Shown: positions 9,691 through 17,430, counted from the stretch's first letter. The stretch: 45,798 nucleotides of DNA from Lachnospiraceae bacterium (GCA_022797995.1 JAAWLQ010000002.1:1-45798), one strand, 5' to 3'. Numbers and translations are program-made. The notes: generated from the sequence alone by a model not told the origin.

Positions 9691-9955
9691 AAAATACAAT
9701 TTGCACGTAACAGTTCAGCTTTTCCTGCTATGCAATTTCGCGAGACATTTACATATTTCAGGACATATTTCAAGCTGAAAAATCTTTTGTCTTATTACTT
9801 CACTTTATAAATATTATGTGTTACAATATCCGCAAAGACCAGAGTCGGGTGACTCCTGTTTCCGGGAGTCCGGGCTTCTGTCCGGGGAAATGCATACAGG
9901 ACAGGAGCAATGTTTAAACGAAAGCAACGGCTGTGAAGACCATAAGGAGTGTAAA
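9691..9955 (+). promoter_or_regulatory. Leader region of hprK
   Basis: AT-rich stretch with several -10-like hexamers (TATAAA near 9806, TATTAT near 9813, TACAAT near 9822) but no pair I can choose with confidence. A short hairpin GACTCC...GGGAGTC lies near 9850-9869. No gene is visible. Confidence 0.35.
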
Positions 9956-10900
9956 ATGGAAAGTGTCAGACTGACCCGTTTAATTGAGAAGATGAAGCTG
10001 GAGAACCTTACGCCGGAGATTGATGTGACGGATATCCGCATCACGCAGCCGGATATCAACCGTCCTGCCCTGCAGCTGACAGGATATTTTGAGCATTTCG
10101 ACGCCACCAGACTTCAGATTGTGGGATTCGTGGAATATACTTATATGGAAGGTCTGTCCGACGAGAGAAAACGGGAAGTCTATGACGAATTCATGAGCTA
10201 TGATGTGGTGGCGGTGGTGTTCTGCCGGGAGCTGAAGCCGGACCCCATTTTCATGGCGGCGGCTCTGGCCCACAGGATTCCGCTTCTCTCCACCAGCAAA
10301 TCCACGTCCGCTTTCATGGCCGAGGCCATCAGGTGGCTGAACGTGAAGCTTGCCCCCTGCATCTCCGTACATGGCGTGCTGGTGGATGTATACGGCGAGG
10401 GGGTGCTGATTACGGGCGAGAGCGGTATCGGGAAGTCCGAAGCCGCGCTGGAACTGATACGCCGGGGGCATCGTCTTGTGACGGACGATGTGGTGGAGAT
10501 CAGAAAGGTCAGCGACGACACGCTGGTAGGTTCGGCGCCCGATATGCTGAAGCACCTGATTGAGCTCCGGGGAATCGGCGTGGTGGATGTGAAGGCGCTG
10601 TTCGGTACCTCTTCCGTTATGGATACACAGAATATCGACCTTGTAATCCGGCTGGAGGACTGGGACAGAGATAAAGAGTACGACAGACTGGGACTGGAAG
10701 AGAATTATACGGAGTATATGGGAAATAAAATTGTCTGCTACAATATTCCCATTCGACCGGGCAGGAACCTGGCGGTGATCTGCGAGTCTGCGGCCGTAAA
10801 TCACAGACAGAAGAAAATGGGATATAACGCGGCCCAGGAGCTCTATACCCGTGTGCAGAATTCCTTCGCCAGAAAACGTGAAGAAGAATGGGGAGATTGA
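9956..10900 (+). CDS. hprK: HPr kinase/phosphorylase
   Basis: Bifunctional enzyme that phosphorylates Ser46 of HPr (and Crh) when glycolytic intermediates are high, and reverses this with phosphate. It is the sensor of CcpA-type carbon catabolite control in Firmicutes. 314 aa, the normal length. Visible: a catalytic His region (HGVLVDVYGEG, about residue 139), the P-loop GESGIGKS (about 154-161) and the family signature LIELRGIGVVDVKALFG (about 201-217). The ATG at 9956 has AAGGAG eight bases upstream; the open frame further upstream is not needed. It heads a cluster that contains its likely substrate, the Crh-like gene at 14896. Confidence 0.96.
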   Translation: MESVRLTRLIEKMKLENLTPEIDVTDIRITQPDINRPALQLTGYFEHFDATRLQIVGFVEYTYMEGLSDERKREVYDEFMSYDVVAVVFCRELKPDPIFMAAALAHRIPLLSTSKSTSAFMAEAIRWLNVKLAPCISVHGVLVDVYGEGVLITGESGIGKSEAALELIRRGHRLVTDDVVEIRKVSDDTLVGSAPDMLKHLIELRGIGVVDVKALFGTSSVMDTQNIDLVIRLEDWDRDKEYDRLGLEENYTEYMGNKIVCYNIPIRPGRNLAVICESAAVNHRQKKMGYNAAQELYTRVQNSFARKREEEWGD

Positions 10901-10916
10901 ACTAAATTAAAAATGA

Positions 10917-11078
10917 GGGAAGGCACTGCTGGTACTCTCGCGGAACTAAAATAAGGAAAAAACAGCGAGAGTACCAGCAGTGCCCGGAGAATTTACGGAC
11001 GAGAAGCGGCCGGGAATTCTCCGAAGGGGAAGGCACTGCTGGTACTCTCGCGGAACTAAAAATAAGGAGAAAAAACAG
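10917..11078 (+). promoter_or_regulatory. Twin-box leader of ROK kinase gene with competing hairpins
   Basis: A 20-nt arm (10922-10941) is repeated exactly at 11032-11051, and its perfect reverse complement lies between them (10965-10984). The middle arm can therefore pair with either copy. Each direct copy runs straight into GCGGAACTAAA (10940-10950, 11050-11060) and then an AAGGA-AAAAACAG tract; the second tract is the ribosome site of the kinase gene. A smaller hairpin CGGAGAATT (10985-10993) / AATTCTCCG (11015-11023) fills the gap. The layout resembles an alternative-structure regulator or a duplicated leader. Confidence 0.75.
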
Positions 11079-12017
11079 ATGAGCAAATATGCATTTGGGG
11101 TTGACGTAGGCGGAACATCGGTAAAAATGGGCTTATTTGACGATGCAGGCACACTTCTGGAGAAATGGGAGATTCCCACCAGAAAAGAGAACAAAGGAGC
11201 CGCCGTTTTGCCGGATGTGGCTCAGAGTCTGAAGGGTAAGATGGCAGAAAAAGGAATCCGGGAAGAGGACCTGGTGGGAATTGGCGTGGGAGCACCGGGG
11301 CCTGTGGATGATGACGGCACACTGGTGAACGGCGCCGTCAATATCGGATGGGAGCCGTTTAACATACCGGAGACGATGCGCGCATATATTAATGTACCGG
11401 TAAAGGCGGCCAATGATGCCAATGCGGCGGCATACGGAGAGATGTGGCAGGGCGGCGGCAAGGGATTCAACAGCATTGTGGCAGTGACTCTTGGAACAGG
11501 AGTCGGCGGCGGAATCATCATAAACGGAGAGCTTCTGGCCGGCGCCACGGGAGCAGGGGGTGAAATCGGACATATGCATATGGTGGACGACGAGACGGAA
11601 AGCTGCGGCTGCGGGAACAAAGGCTGCATGGAGCAGTACGCTTCGGCCACGGGAATTGCGCGCCTGGCTCGCAGAAGGCTGGAAAAGGACGATGAGCCCA
11701 GTGTCCTGAGAGAAGGAAAAGTGTCGGCCAAGACGGTTTTTGACGGGGTGAAGGCCGGAGACAAGGTGGCTATTGAAGTGGCACAGGAGTTCGGAGAGTA
11801 TCTGGGAAAAGGTCTGGCGATGATTGCGTCCGTGCTGAATCCGGAGGCGTTCATCATCAGCGGAGGCGTGTCCAAAGCCGGGGAAATTCTGTTTTCCTTT
11901 ATTGAGCCACCTTTCCACAAGTATGTTTTCAGCCACTGCGGAAATGCAAAGTTCGTTCTGGCTACTCTGGGGAACGATGCGGGCATTTACGGTGCCGCAG
12001 GGCTGGTTTTGCGGTAG
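11079..12017 (+). CDS. ROK family glucokinase
   Basis: Cytoplasmic ROK-family sugar kinase, most likely glucokinase (ATP + glucose to glucose 6-phosphate). 312 aa, normal for ROK glucokinases. Visible: the ATP phosphate-binding DVGGTSVKMGLF at residues 6-17, the sugar-binding region NDANAAAYGE, GTGVGGGI, the zinc-binding cluster CGCGNKGCMEQYAS near residues 176-189, and a terminal ISGG motif. I chose the ATG at 11079 because AAGGAG lies eight bases upstream; the in-frame GTG at 10980 falls inside a hairpin arm. Position between hprK and murB links sugar phosphorylation with catabolite control. The sugar specificity cannot be read from sequence. Confidence 0.9.
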   Translation: MSKYAFGVDVGGTSVKMGLFDDAGTLLEKWEIPTRKENKGAAVLPDVAQSLKGKMAEKGIREEDLVGIGVGAPGPVDDDGTLVNGAVNIGWEPFNIPETMRAYINVPVKAANDANAAAYGEMWQGGGKGFNSIVAVTLGTGVGGGIIINGELLAGATGAGGEIGHMHMVDDETESCGCGNKGCMEQYASATGIARLARRRLEKDDEPSVLREGKVSAKTVFDGVKAGDKVAIEVAQEFGEYLGKGLAMIASVLNPEAFIISGGVSKAGEILFSFIEPPFHKYVFSHCGNAKFVLATLGNDAGIYGAAGLVLR

Positions 12018-12076
12018 AATATCTGTACGCCCCGGAATCTGAAAAGTGAAGTAAATTAAAAAGGGAAGTCTGTTAA

Positions 12077-12994
12077 ATGATTAGCAAAGCAGTGATTGAA
12101 GCGATACAGAGATTTGTACCTTATGAGAATATTCGCCTGCAGGAACCCATGGCGGATCACACTACCTTTCGGATAGGGGGACCGGCTGACTGTTTTGTGC
12201 AGCTGGAAAATGAACAGCAGTTGAAGAAGCTGCAAAAATACCTTGGGCTTGCAGGCGTACCGTTTTTTGTGACGGGAAACGGCAGCAATCTGCTGGTCAG
12301 TGACGCCGGATACCAGGGAGTAATTCTGCAGATTGGTTCCGGAATGAGCGATATCAGGGTGGAAGGATGCCGTGTGGTGGCGAAAGCGGGAGCCTCTCTG
12401 GCGCAGACGGCCCGCAAAGCGCTGGAATACGGACTTACAGGCCTGGAATTTGCTTCCGGAATCCCGGGTACGGTGGGCGGCGGCGTGGTGATGAACGCCG
12501 GAGCCTATGGCGGAGAAATGTGCCAGGTGGTGACACAGGTGACTGTGGTGAATCAGGACGGAGAAACCATGGAGCTGGACAATGAGACCATGGAATTCGG
12601 ATATCGGACCAGCGTGATCAGGCACAGCACATTTATTGTCACAGAGGTGGTATTCAGTCTGGAACATGGAGACAGAGATGTCATCCGGGCCAGAATGGAA
12701 GAGCTGGCTGAGCGGCGCAGGGAAAAGCAGCCTCTGGAATATCCCAGTGCGGGCAGCACATTCAAGCGCCCGGAGGGACATTTTGCAGGTAAGCTGATTA
12801 TGGAAGCAGGTTTCCGGGGATTCCAGATCGGCGGCGCAAGAGTGTCCGACAAGCACTGTGGTTTCATTATCAATACCGGAAATGCAACTGCCAGGGACGT
12901 ACTGGACGTCATTGCCAGAGTTCAGGCAGGTGTGAAGGATAAATTCCATGTGGACCTTGAGACGGAAATCGTTTGTTTGGGGAGTCTGAGATAG
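12077..12994 (+). CDS. murB: UDP-N-acetylenolpyruvoylglucosamine reductase
   Basis: FAD enzyme that reduces the enolpyruvyl group of UDP-GlcNAc-enolpyruvate with NADPH to give UDP-N-acetylmuramic acid, an early peptidoglycan step. 305 aa, type II length. Visible: the N-terminal TTFRIGGPADCF (about 30-41), the FAD phosphate loop GNGSNLLVSD, the PGTVGGGVVMNAGAYGGE stretch and the catalytic Ser context YPSAGSTFKRPEG (about 223-235), plus a terminal Glu region. It starts 60 bases after the kinase and is followed by rapZ only six bases later, so the two are likely one transcript. Confidence 0.96.
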   Translation: MISKAVIEAIQRFVPYENIRLQEPMADHTTFRIGGPADCFVQLENEQQLKKLQKYLGLAGVPFFVTGNGSNLLVSDAGYQGVILQIGSGMSDIRVEGCRVVAKAGASLAQTARKALEYGLTGLEFASGIPGTVGGGVVMNAGAYGGEMCQVVTQVTVVNQDGETMELDNETMEFGYRTSVIRHSTFIVTEVVFSLEHGDRDVIRARMEELAERRREKQPLEYPSAGSTFKRPEGHFAGKLIMEAGFRGFQIGGARVSDKHCGFIINTGNATARDVLDVIARVQAGVKDKFHVDLETEIVCLGSLR

Positions 12995-13000
12995 AAGAAC

Positions 13001-13867
13001 ATGAGATTTGTAGTGGTGACGGGAATGAGCGGGGGCGGTAAGAGCACCGCCCTGAAAATGTTGGAGGATGCGGGATTTTACTGTGTGGACAACCTGCCGG
13101 TTTCACTGGTTGAGAAATTTGTGGAGCTGGTGTCCATGCCAGGAAGCGAGGTGAGTAAGGTTGCTTTGGGGCTGGATGTGAGATCCGATCAGTCCTTTGA
13201 AGACGCCACGAAGATTCTGGAGAGACTGAGATCCACCGGTTACGCTCTTGAAATCCTTTTTATGGATGCGGATGAGAATGTCCTTATAAAGCGCTATAAG
13301 GAGACAAGACGTGTGCATCCGCTGGCTTTGGAGGGCAGAGTGGAGGATGGCGTCAGGGCAGAGCGACGGGTACTTGAGAATATCCGGAAAAATGCCGATT
13401 ATGTCATTGACACTACGGATCTGCTCACCAGGGAGCTGAAGGAGGAGCTGGATCGCATTTTTGTGGAAAATGCGGAGTATAACAGCCTGATGGTGACTAT
13501 ACTGTCCTTTGGCTTCAAGCATGGGATCCCGTCGGATGCAGACCTGGTGCTGGATGTACGTTTTCTGCCGAATCCTTTTTATATAGAGGACCTGAAGCAT
13601 AAAACAGGACTTGACAGAGAAGTGCAGGATTATGTGATGGGGTTTCCGGAGGCTGTGGAATTTATGGAAAAGCTTACGGACATGATACAGTTTCTGGTCC
13701 CGAACTATGTGAAAGAGGGAAAATATCGTCTGGTCATTGCCATCGGATGTACCGGGGGCAAGCACAGAAGCGTCACACTTGCCGGGGAACTGTATAAAAG
13801 GATGAAGGACAAGGGAAAGTATGGAATAAAGCTGCATCATCGGGACGTGAATAAACAGGGTAAATAA
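13001..13867 (+). CDS. rapZ: RapZ/YvcJ nucleotide-binding protein
   Basis: P-loop protein of the RapZ (YvcJ) family, 288 aa. In E. coli RapZ is an RNase adaptor controlling glucosamine-6-phosphate synthase; in Bacillus YvcJ affects competence. The role here is not known. Walker A GMSGGGKST is at residues 8-16, the family YCVDNLP motif near 27-33, and the C-terminal conserved GCTGGKHRSV near 248-257. It lies immediately after murB (6-bp gap) and one base before whiA. In Bacillus yvcK lies between yvcJ and the whiA homologue; here that gene is absent from the spot. Confidence 0.95.
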   Translation: MRFVVVTGMSGGGKSTALKMLEDAGFYCVDNLPVSLVEKFVELVSMPGSEVSKVALGLDVRSDQSFEDATKILERLRSTGYALEILFMDADENVLIKRYKETRRVHPLALEGRVEDGVRAERRVLENIRKNADYVIDTTDLLTRELKEELDRIFVENAEYNSLMVTILSFGFKHGIPSDADLVLDVRFLPNPFYIEDLKHKTGLDREVQDYVMGFPEAVEFMEKLTDMIQFLVPNYVKEGKYRLVIAIGCTGGKHRSVTLAGELYKRMKDKGKYGIKLHHRDVNKQGK

Positions 13868-13868
13868 T

Positions 13869-14753
13869 GTGGGAAAATATAAATCATTCTCCAGCCAGGT
13901 AAAAGAAGAGCTGGCGAAACGAATCAGCCCGGCGAGACATTGCCAGATAGCGGAACTGGCGGCAATTATGAACTTCTGCGGACAGTATGGACGGGACGCC
14001 GGGGGCGGTTATACCATCGGTTTTCAGACAGAAAATGAAGCTGTTGTCAGAAAAGGCTTTACATTATTGAAAAAAACGTATAATATAGATACGGATATTG
14101 CATTAAATGAAGTGGAAATGCAGGGTATATTACAGAAAATCGGAAGCCTGAACAAGCCGGTCAGCGCTCTCCTGCTCAAAAATTCCTGTTGTCAGCGGGC
14201 TTTTCTGCGGGGAGCTTTTTTGAGTGTCGGTTCCATGAGCGATCCTGCGAAGAGCTACCATCTGGAATTTGACTGCTGTGATGCGGATAAGGCGGAACAG
14301 CTGCGGGAGCTGATGAAAGGCTTTGAAATCGAATCAAAGATTATATTACGTAAGAAATACTATGTGGTTTATCTGAAAGAAGGTTCCGGTATTGTGGACT
14401 TACTGAATGTATGCGAGGCTCCGGTGTCACTGATGAACGTGGAGAATCTCCGTATCCTGAAGGAAATGCGGAACTCTGTGAACAGACGGGTAAACTGTGA
14501 GACAGCCAATATTGCGAGAACTGTCAGTGCGGCAGCCAGACAGGTGGAAGACATCCAATACCTTCAGCTGCATTATGGTTTTCAGAATCTGCCGGATAAT
14601 CTTCGTGAAATGGCGGAAATACGCCTGGAGAATCCGGATACGCCCTTGAAGGAGCTGGGCGAATTTTTCCAGCCGCCCCTGGGGAAATCGGGCGTAAACC
14701 ACAGACTGCGTAAACTCAGTGAACTGGCCGATACTATAAGGGAGAGGAACTAA
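13869..14753 (+). CDS. whiA: DNA-binding protein WhiA
   Basis: WhiA, a Gram-positive DNA-binding protein with an N-terminal LAGLIDADG-like fold and C-terminal helix-turn-helix; it is linked to sporulation in Streptomyces and to cell division in Bacillus. 294 aa. Visible: N-terminal KEELAKRISPARHCQIAEL, the RRVNCETANIARTVSAA hinge (about 197-213) and the C-terminal helix-turn-helix block LGEFFQPPLGKSGVNHRL. It starts with GTG, one base after the rapZ stop, which suggests translational coupling. It is followed by the twin-box leader of the Crh-like gene. Confidence 0.94.
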   Translation: MGKYKSFSSQVKEELAKRISPARHCQIAELAAIMNFCGQYGRDAGGGYTIGFQTENEAVVRKGFTLLKKTYNIDTDIALNEVEMQGILQKIGSLNKPVSALLLKNSCCQRAFLRGAFLSVGSMSDPAKSYHLEFDCCDADKAEQLRELMKGFEIESKIILRKKYYVVYLKEGSGIVDLLNVCEAPVSLMNVENLRILKEMRNSVNRRVNCETANIARTVSAAARQVEDIQYLQLHYGFQNLPDNLREMAEIRLENPDTPLKELGEFFQPPLGKSGVNHRLRKLSELADTIRERN

Positions 14754-14761
14754 CAACAGCA

Positions 14762-14880
14762 GGGGGACTGCGGAACTAAAAACAGTAATCGTCCAAACGA
14801 CGCCCGGAACAGTCTATGGCCGTATTTCGGACAGAAGCTGTTCCGCAGGAAGGTGGCGAAGGGACGATTGCGGAACTAAA
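14762..14880 (+). promoter_or_regulatory. Twin-box leader of Crh-like gene
   Basis: Second instance of the layout seen at 10917-11078. GCGGAACTAAAA occurs twice (14770-14781 and 14870-14881). AATCGTCC (14787-14794) is complementary to GGACGATT (14862-14869), which directly precedes the second box. Between them CGGAACAG (14805-14812) pairs with CTGTTCCG (14838-14845). The second box runs into the GGAGG ribosome site of the Crh-like gene. Sequence outside the boxes differs from the kinase leader while the architecture is kept. Confidence 0.65.
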
Positions 14881-14895
14881 ATGGAGGAATTAGTA

Positions 14896-15156
14896 ATGAA
14901 AAAGAAAAGTATCCATATCAGCCTGGAAGATGAGCAGATGGCGAGACATATCGCTTTGCTGGTGCAGAAAGCCAGTAAGTTTGAGAGTGCCATTTATATT
15001 CAGTCCGGCGATAAGAAAGTGAATGCCAAGAGTATTATGGGCATGATGACTCTGGGAATTGATATCAGCGAAGAGCTGGAGGTTTCCGCCGACGGTTCTG
15101 ACGAAGAGGCTGCACTGGAAGGCATTACCTGTTTTCTGACCGGGATGGATAAGTAA
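14896..15156 (+). CDS. Crh-like HPr family protein (no catalytic His)
   Basis: 86-residue HPr-fold protein. The regulatory Ser46 region is intact (NAKSIMGMMTLGI), matching the site phosphorylated by HPrK. The phosphotransfer site is not: where HPr has LHARP the aligned segment reads QMARH, so His15 appears replaced by Met. That is the pattern of Bacillus Crh (Gln there), a regulatory paralogue that cannot carry sugar-transport phosphate but can serve CcpA. The position after whiA is also that of crh in Bacillus. The ATG at 14896 follows GGAGG by nine bases; the ATG at 14881 overlaps that ribosome site. It is probably cotranscribed with the lipid kinase gene nine bases on. Confidence 0.85.
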   Translation: MKKKSIHISLEDEQMARHIALLVQKASKFESAIYIQSGDKKVNAKSIMGMMTLGIDISEELEVSADGSDEEAALEGITCFLTGMDK

Positions 15157-15165
15157 GACAGGACT

Positions 15166-16077
15166 ATGAACAGGAAGCTGCTTTTTGTATACAATCCGAA
15201 GGCCGGCAAGGCGCTGATTAAAAATAAGCTGGCTGAAATTTTAAATATTTTTGCAAAGGCAGGGTATGAAATTACCGTAGTACCCACACAGAAGCACGAC
15301 GATGCCAGAGCGGCGGTGGCGGAACGGCGGGACGAGTATGGGCTTGTAGTATGCAGCGGCGGCGACGGCACGCTGGACGAAGTGGTGACGGGAATGATTC
15401 AAAGCGGTTTCCGCACACCGATCGGCTATATCCCTGCGGGCAGCACCAATGATTTCGGGGGGAGCCTTGCCCTGCCGAAAAATATGATTCGCGCTGCGGA
15501 GGTTATAGTCGACGGAGTGGATTTTTCCTGTGATGTGGGCCGATTTAGATACGATGAGGTAGAAGACGTATTCGTCTATATAGCTGCTTTTGGCTTGTTT
15601 ACGGATGTGTCTTATGAGACTGATCAGGATATGAAAAATGTGTTGGGCCATATGGCATATCTGCTGGAGGGAATGAAGCGGCTGCCGGGGATTCGTTCTT
15701 TTCACCTGAAGGTAAGCTGGGAGGGAAATGAGATAGAGGATGATTTCATCTTTGGAATGATTACCAATTCCCTTTCGGTGGGGGGATTCAAGAACATCAC
15801 AGGGAAAAATGTGAAGCTGGATGACGGTGTGTTTGAGGTTACTCTGATCAGACACCCAAGGAATCCCATTGAGTTAAATAATATCATGTTGTCTCTGCTG
15901 AACCGGGACATTGACACGGATGCGATGTACTGTTTTCGTACCGCAGAACTGACATTAGAGTCGGAGGAACCGGTAGCCTGGACGCTGGATGGCGAAAATG
16001 GCGGCAGTCACACAAAAGTGACCATCCGCAACGAGCATAAAGGCATGGATATAAGGGTAAAGGGAGACAGAATATAA
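15166..16077 (+). CDS. YegS/DgkB-type diacylglycerol/lipid kinase
   Basis: Soluble lipid kinase of the diacylglycerol kinase catalytic-domain family (303 aa). Members phosphorylate diacylglycerol or related lipids, recycling diacylglycerol made during lipoteichoic acid synthesis. Visible: N-terminal LLFVYNPKAGK, the nucleotide-binding CSGGDGTLDEVV (about 63-74), the GYIPAGSTNDFG block (about 87-98), and a C-terminal WTLDGE motif (about 272-277). It starts nine bases after the Crh-like gene. The exact lipid is not deducible; a sphingosine-kinase-like or YegS-like specificity is possible. Confidence 0.88.
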   Translation: MNRKLLFVYNPKAGKALIKNKLAEILNIFAKAGYEITVVPTQKHDDARAAVAERRDEYGLVVCSGGDGTLDEVVTGMIQSGFRTPIGYIPAGSTNDFGGSLALPKNMIRAAEVIVDGVDFSCDVGRFRYDEVEDVFVYIAAFGLFTDVSYETDQDMKNVLGHMAYLLEGMKRLPGIRSFHLKVSWEGNEIEDDFIFGMITNSLSVGGFKNITGKNVKLDDGVFEVTLIRHPRNPIELNNIMLSLLNRDIDTDAMYCFRTAELTLESEEPVAWTLDGENGGSHTKVTIRNEHKGMDIRVKGDRI

Positions 16078-16095
16078 ATTATCAGGTTATTCATT

Positions 16096-16124
16096 GCGCT
16101 ATTGCGGGTAACCCGCGGTAGCGC
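16096..16124 (+). promoter_or_regulatory. Hairpin between lipid kinase and aldolase genes
   Basis: GCGCTA (16096-16101) pairs with TAGCGC (16119-16124), and GCGGG with CCCGC inside, separated by a small internal loop. No T tract follows, so it may be a weak terminator, a processing site or an mRNA stabiliser for the aldolase message. Confidence 0.5.
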
Positions 16125-16152
16125 TAAATATAAAAAATGGAGGTATAAGAAA

Positions 16153-17016
16153 ATGTTAGTATCTGCAACAGAAATGTTGAAAAAGGCGAAAGCAGGCCAT
16201 TATGCAGTGGGACAGTTTAATATCAACAATCTGGAGTGGACAAAGTCCATCCTGCTGACGGCTAAGGAGTGCAAGTCTCCTGTTATTCTCGGCGTATCCG
16301 AGGGAGCAGGAAAGTACATGGGCGGCTATGATGTGGTTGTAGGCATGGTGAACGGCCTGTTGAAGGACCTGGATATCGATGTGCCGGTAGCGCTTCATCT
16401 GGACCATGGTTCCTATGAGCACTGCTATAAGTGCATCGAGGCAGGCTTCTCATCCGTTATGTTCGACGGTTCTCACTATCCCATCGATGAGAACGTGGCG
16501 AAGACCACTGAGCTGGTTGCCGCGGCTCACGGCAAGGGAATTTCCATCGAGGCCGAAGTTGGCTCCATCGGCGGCGAGGAAGACGGCGTAATCGGCATGG
16601 GCGAATGTGCGGATCCCAAGGAGTGCAAGGCCATCGCTGATCTGGGCGTGGATTTCCTGGCGGCAGGTATCGGCAATATTCATGGAAAATATCCTGCGAA
16701 CTGGAAGGGACTGAGCTTCGAGACTCTGGATGCGGTACAGCAGCTGACCGGTGAGATGCCTCTGGTGCTTCACGGCGGGACAGGCATCCCTGCGGATATG
16801 ATCAAGAAAGCTATCAGCCTGGGCGTTGCGAAGATCAATGTAAATACCGAGTGCCAGCTTGCTTTTGCGGCGGCAACCCGTAAATATATCGAGGCAGGCA
16901 AGGATCTGGAAGGCAAGGGATTTGATCCCCGTAAGCTTCTGGCACCGGGCGTAGAAGCCATCAAGGCTACTGTGAAGGAGAAAATGGAGCTGTTCGGCTC
17001 TGTGGGAAAAGCATAA
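16153..17016 (+). CDS. fba: Class II fructose-bisphosphate aldolase
   Basis: Zinc-dependent aldolase splitting fructose 1,6-bisphosphate into glyceraldehyde 3-phosphate and dihydroxyacetone phosphate (or a related ketose-bisphosphate). 287 aa, the usual size. Visible: N-terminal YAVGQFNINN, zinc and catalytic residues in LHLDHGS (about 82-88), IEAEVGSIGG, NIHGKYP, and the phosphate loop VLHGGTGIP with NVNTE. The ATG at 16153 has GGAGG eight bases upstream. The gene is fully glycolytic in character, fitting its place next to the hprK and glucokinase cluster. Tagatose-bisphosphate aldolases look similar, but FBA is the more likely role. Confidence 0.93.
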   Translation: MLVSATEMLKKAKAGHYAVGQFNINNLEWTKSILLTAKECKSPVILGVSEGAGKYMGGYDVVVGMVNGLLKDLDIDVPVALHLDHGSYEHCYKCIEAGFSSVMFDGSHYPIDENVAKTTELVAAAHGKGISIEAEVGSIGGEEDGVIGMGECADPKECKAIADLGVDFLAAGIGNIHGKYPANWKGLSFETLDAVQQLTGEMPLVLHGGTGIPADMIKKAISLGVAKINVNTECQLAFAAATRKYIEAGKDLEGKGFDPRKLLAPGVEAIKATVKEKMELFGSVGKA

Positions 17017-17041
17017 GGTAAACAGAAAAGGAGGCTGCCGG

Positions 17042-17218
17042 GTTCATAATTTGTTTACAAATCATTCAATGAATCTTCGAATTATGATCATGATTTATCC
17101 ATTTCTGCTGTTTATACTATAAACATAAACAACAGAGGCAGCCACAGTTTACTAAATAACTTTTTCATAATAATTGCCAGGGGACCCGGTCTCCTGGCAT
17201 CCTCCCTTTTCCGGGGTA
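17042..17218 (+). ncRNA. Candidate small RNA gene, tandem copy 1
   Basis: First of two repeated units. Left block: palindrome ATTTGTTTACAAAT (17049-17062), a possible operator. Then a conserved TTTATCCATTTC stretch and a -10-like TATACT (17113-17118) preceded by TG. Right block, nearly identical in copy 2: CAGCCACAGTTTACTAAATA on through CATAATAATT. A 10-bp stem (17176-17185/17189-17198) and CATCCTCCCTTTT follow. In this copy CCTCCCTTTT (17201-17210) also pairs with AAAAGGGAGG (17218-17227). No reading frame of note. Inferred transcript of about 90-100 nt, unproven. Confidence 0.55.
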
Positions 17219-17235
17219 AAAGGGAGGAATCGGTT

Positions 17236-17430
17236 GTTCATAATTTGTTTACAAATCATTCAAGTATTTTTCAATTTAATATCATGTTTTATCCATTTCT
17301 TTTGCTTATACTAAATTCATAGATGACGAACATAAAATCATTGAAAAGCCAGCCACAGTTTACTAAATAACTTTTTCATAATAATTGCCAGGAAACGCAG
17401 GTTTCCTGGCATCCTCCCTTTTCTGGGGTA
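17236..17430 (+). ncRNA. Candidate small RNA gene, tandem copy 2
   Basis: Second unit, with the same order of parts: palindrome (17243-17256), TTTATCCATTTC, TATACT (17307-17312), the CAGCCACAGTTTACTAAATA block, a 10-bp stem (17387-17396/17401-17410) and CATCCTCCCTTTT. Compared with copy 1 the stem changed GGAC/GTCT to AAAC/GTTT: one G-C pair became A-T by changes on both strands, and a G-T wobble became A-T. Pairing is therefore kept. The region between the palindrome and TATACT, and the start of the transcript, have diverged. Confidence 0.55.

Noticed and set aside
10980-11078. Longer ROK kinase from a GTG at 10980
   Set aside because: The GTG lies in a hairpin arm; the ATG at 11079 has a ribosome site and the ROK motif follows at the normal distance.
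17042-17430. CRISPR array
   Set aside because: Only two units of nearly 180 nt with internal promoter and stem-loop; no short regular repeats or spacers and no cas genes.
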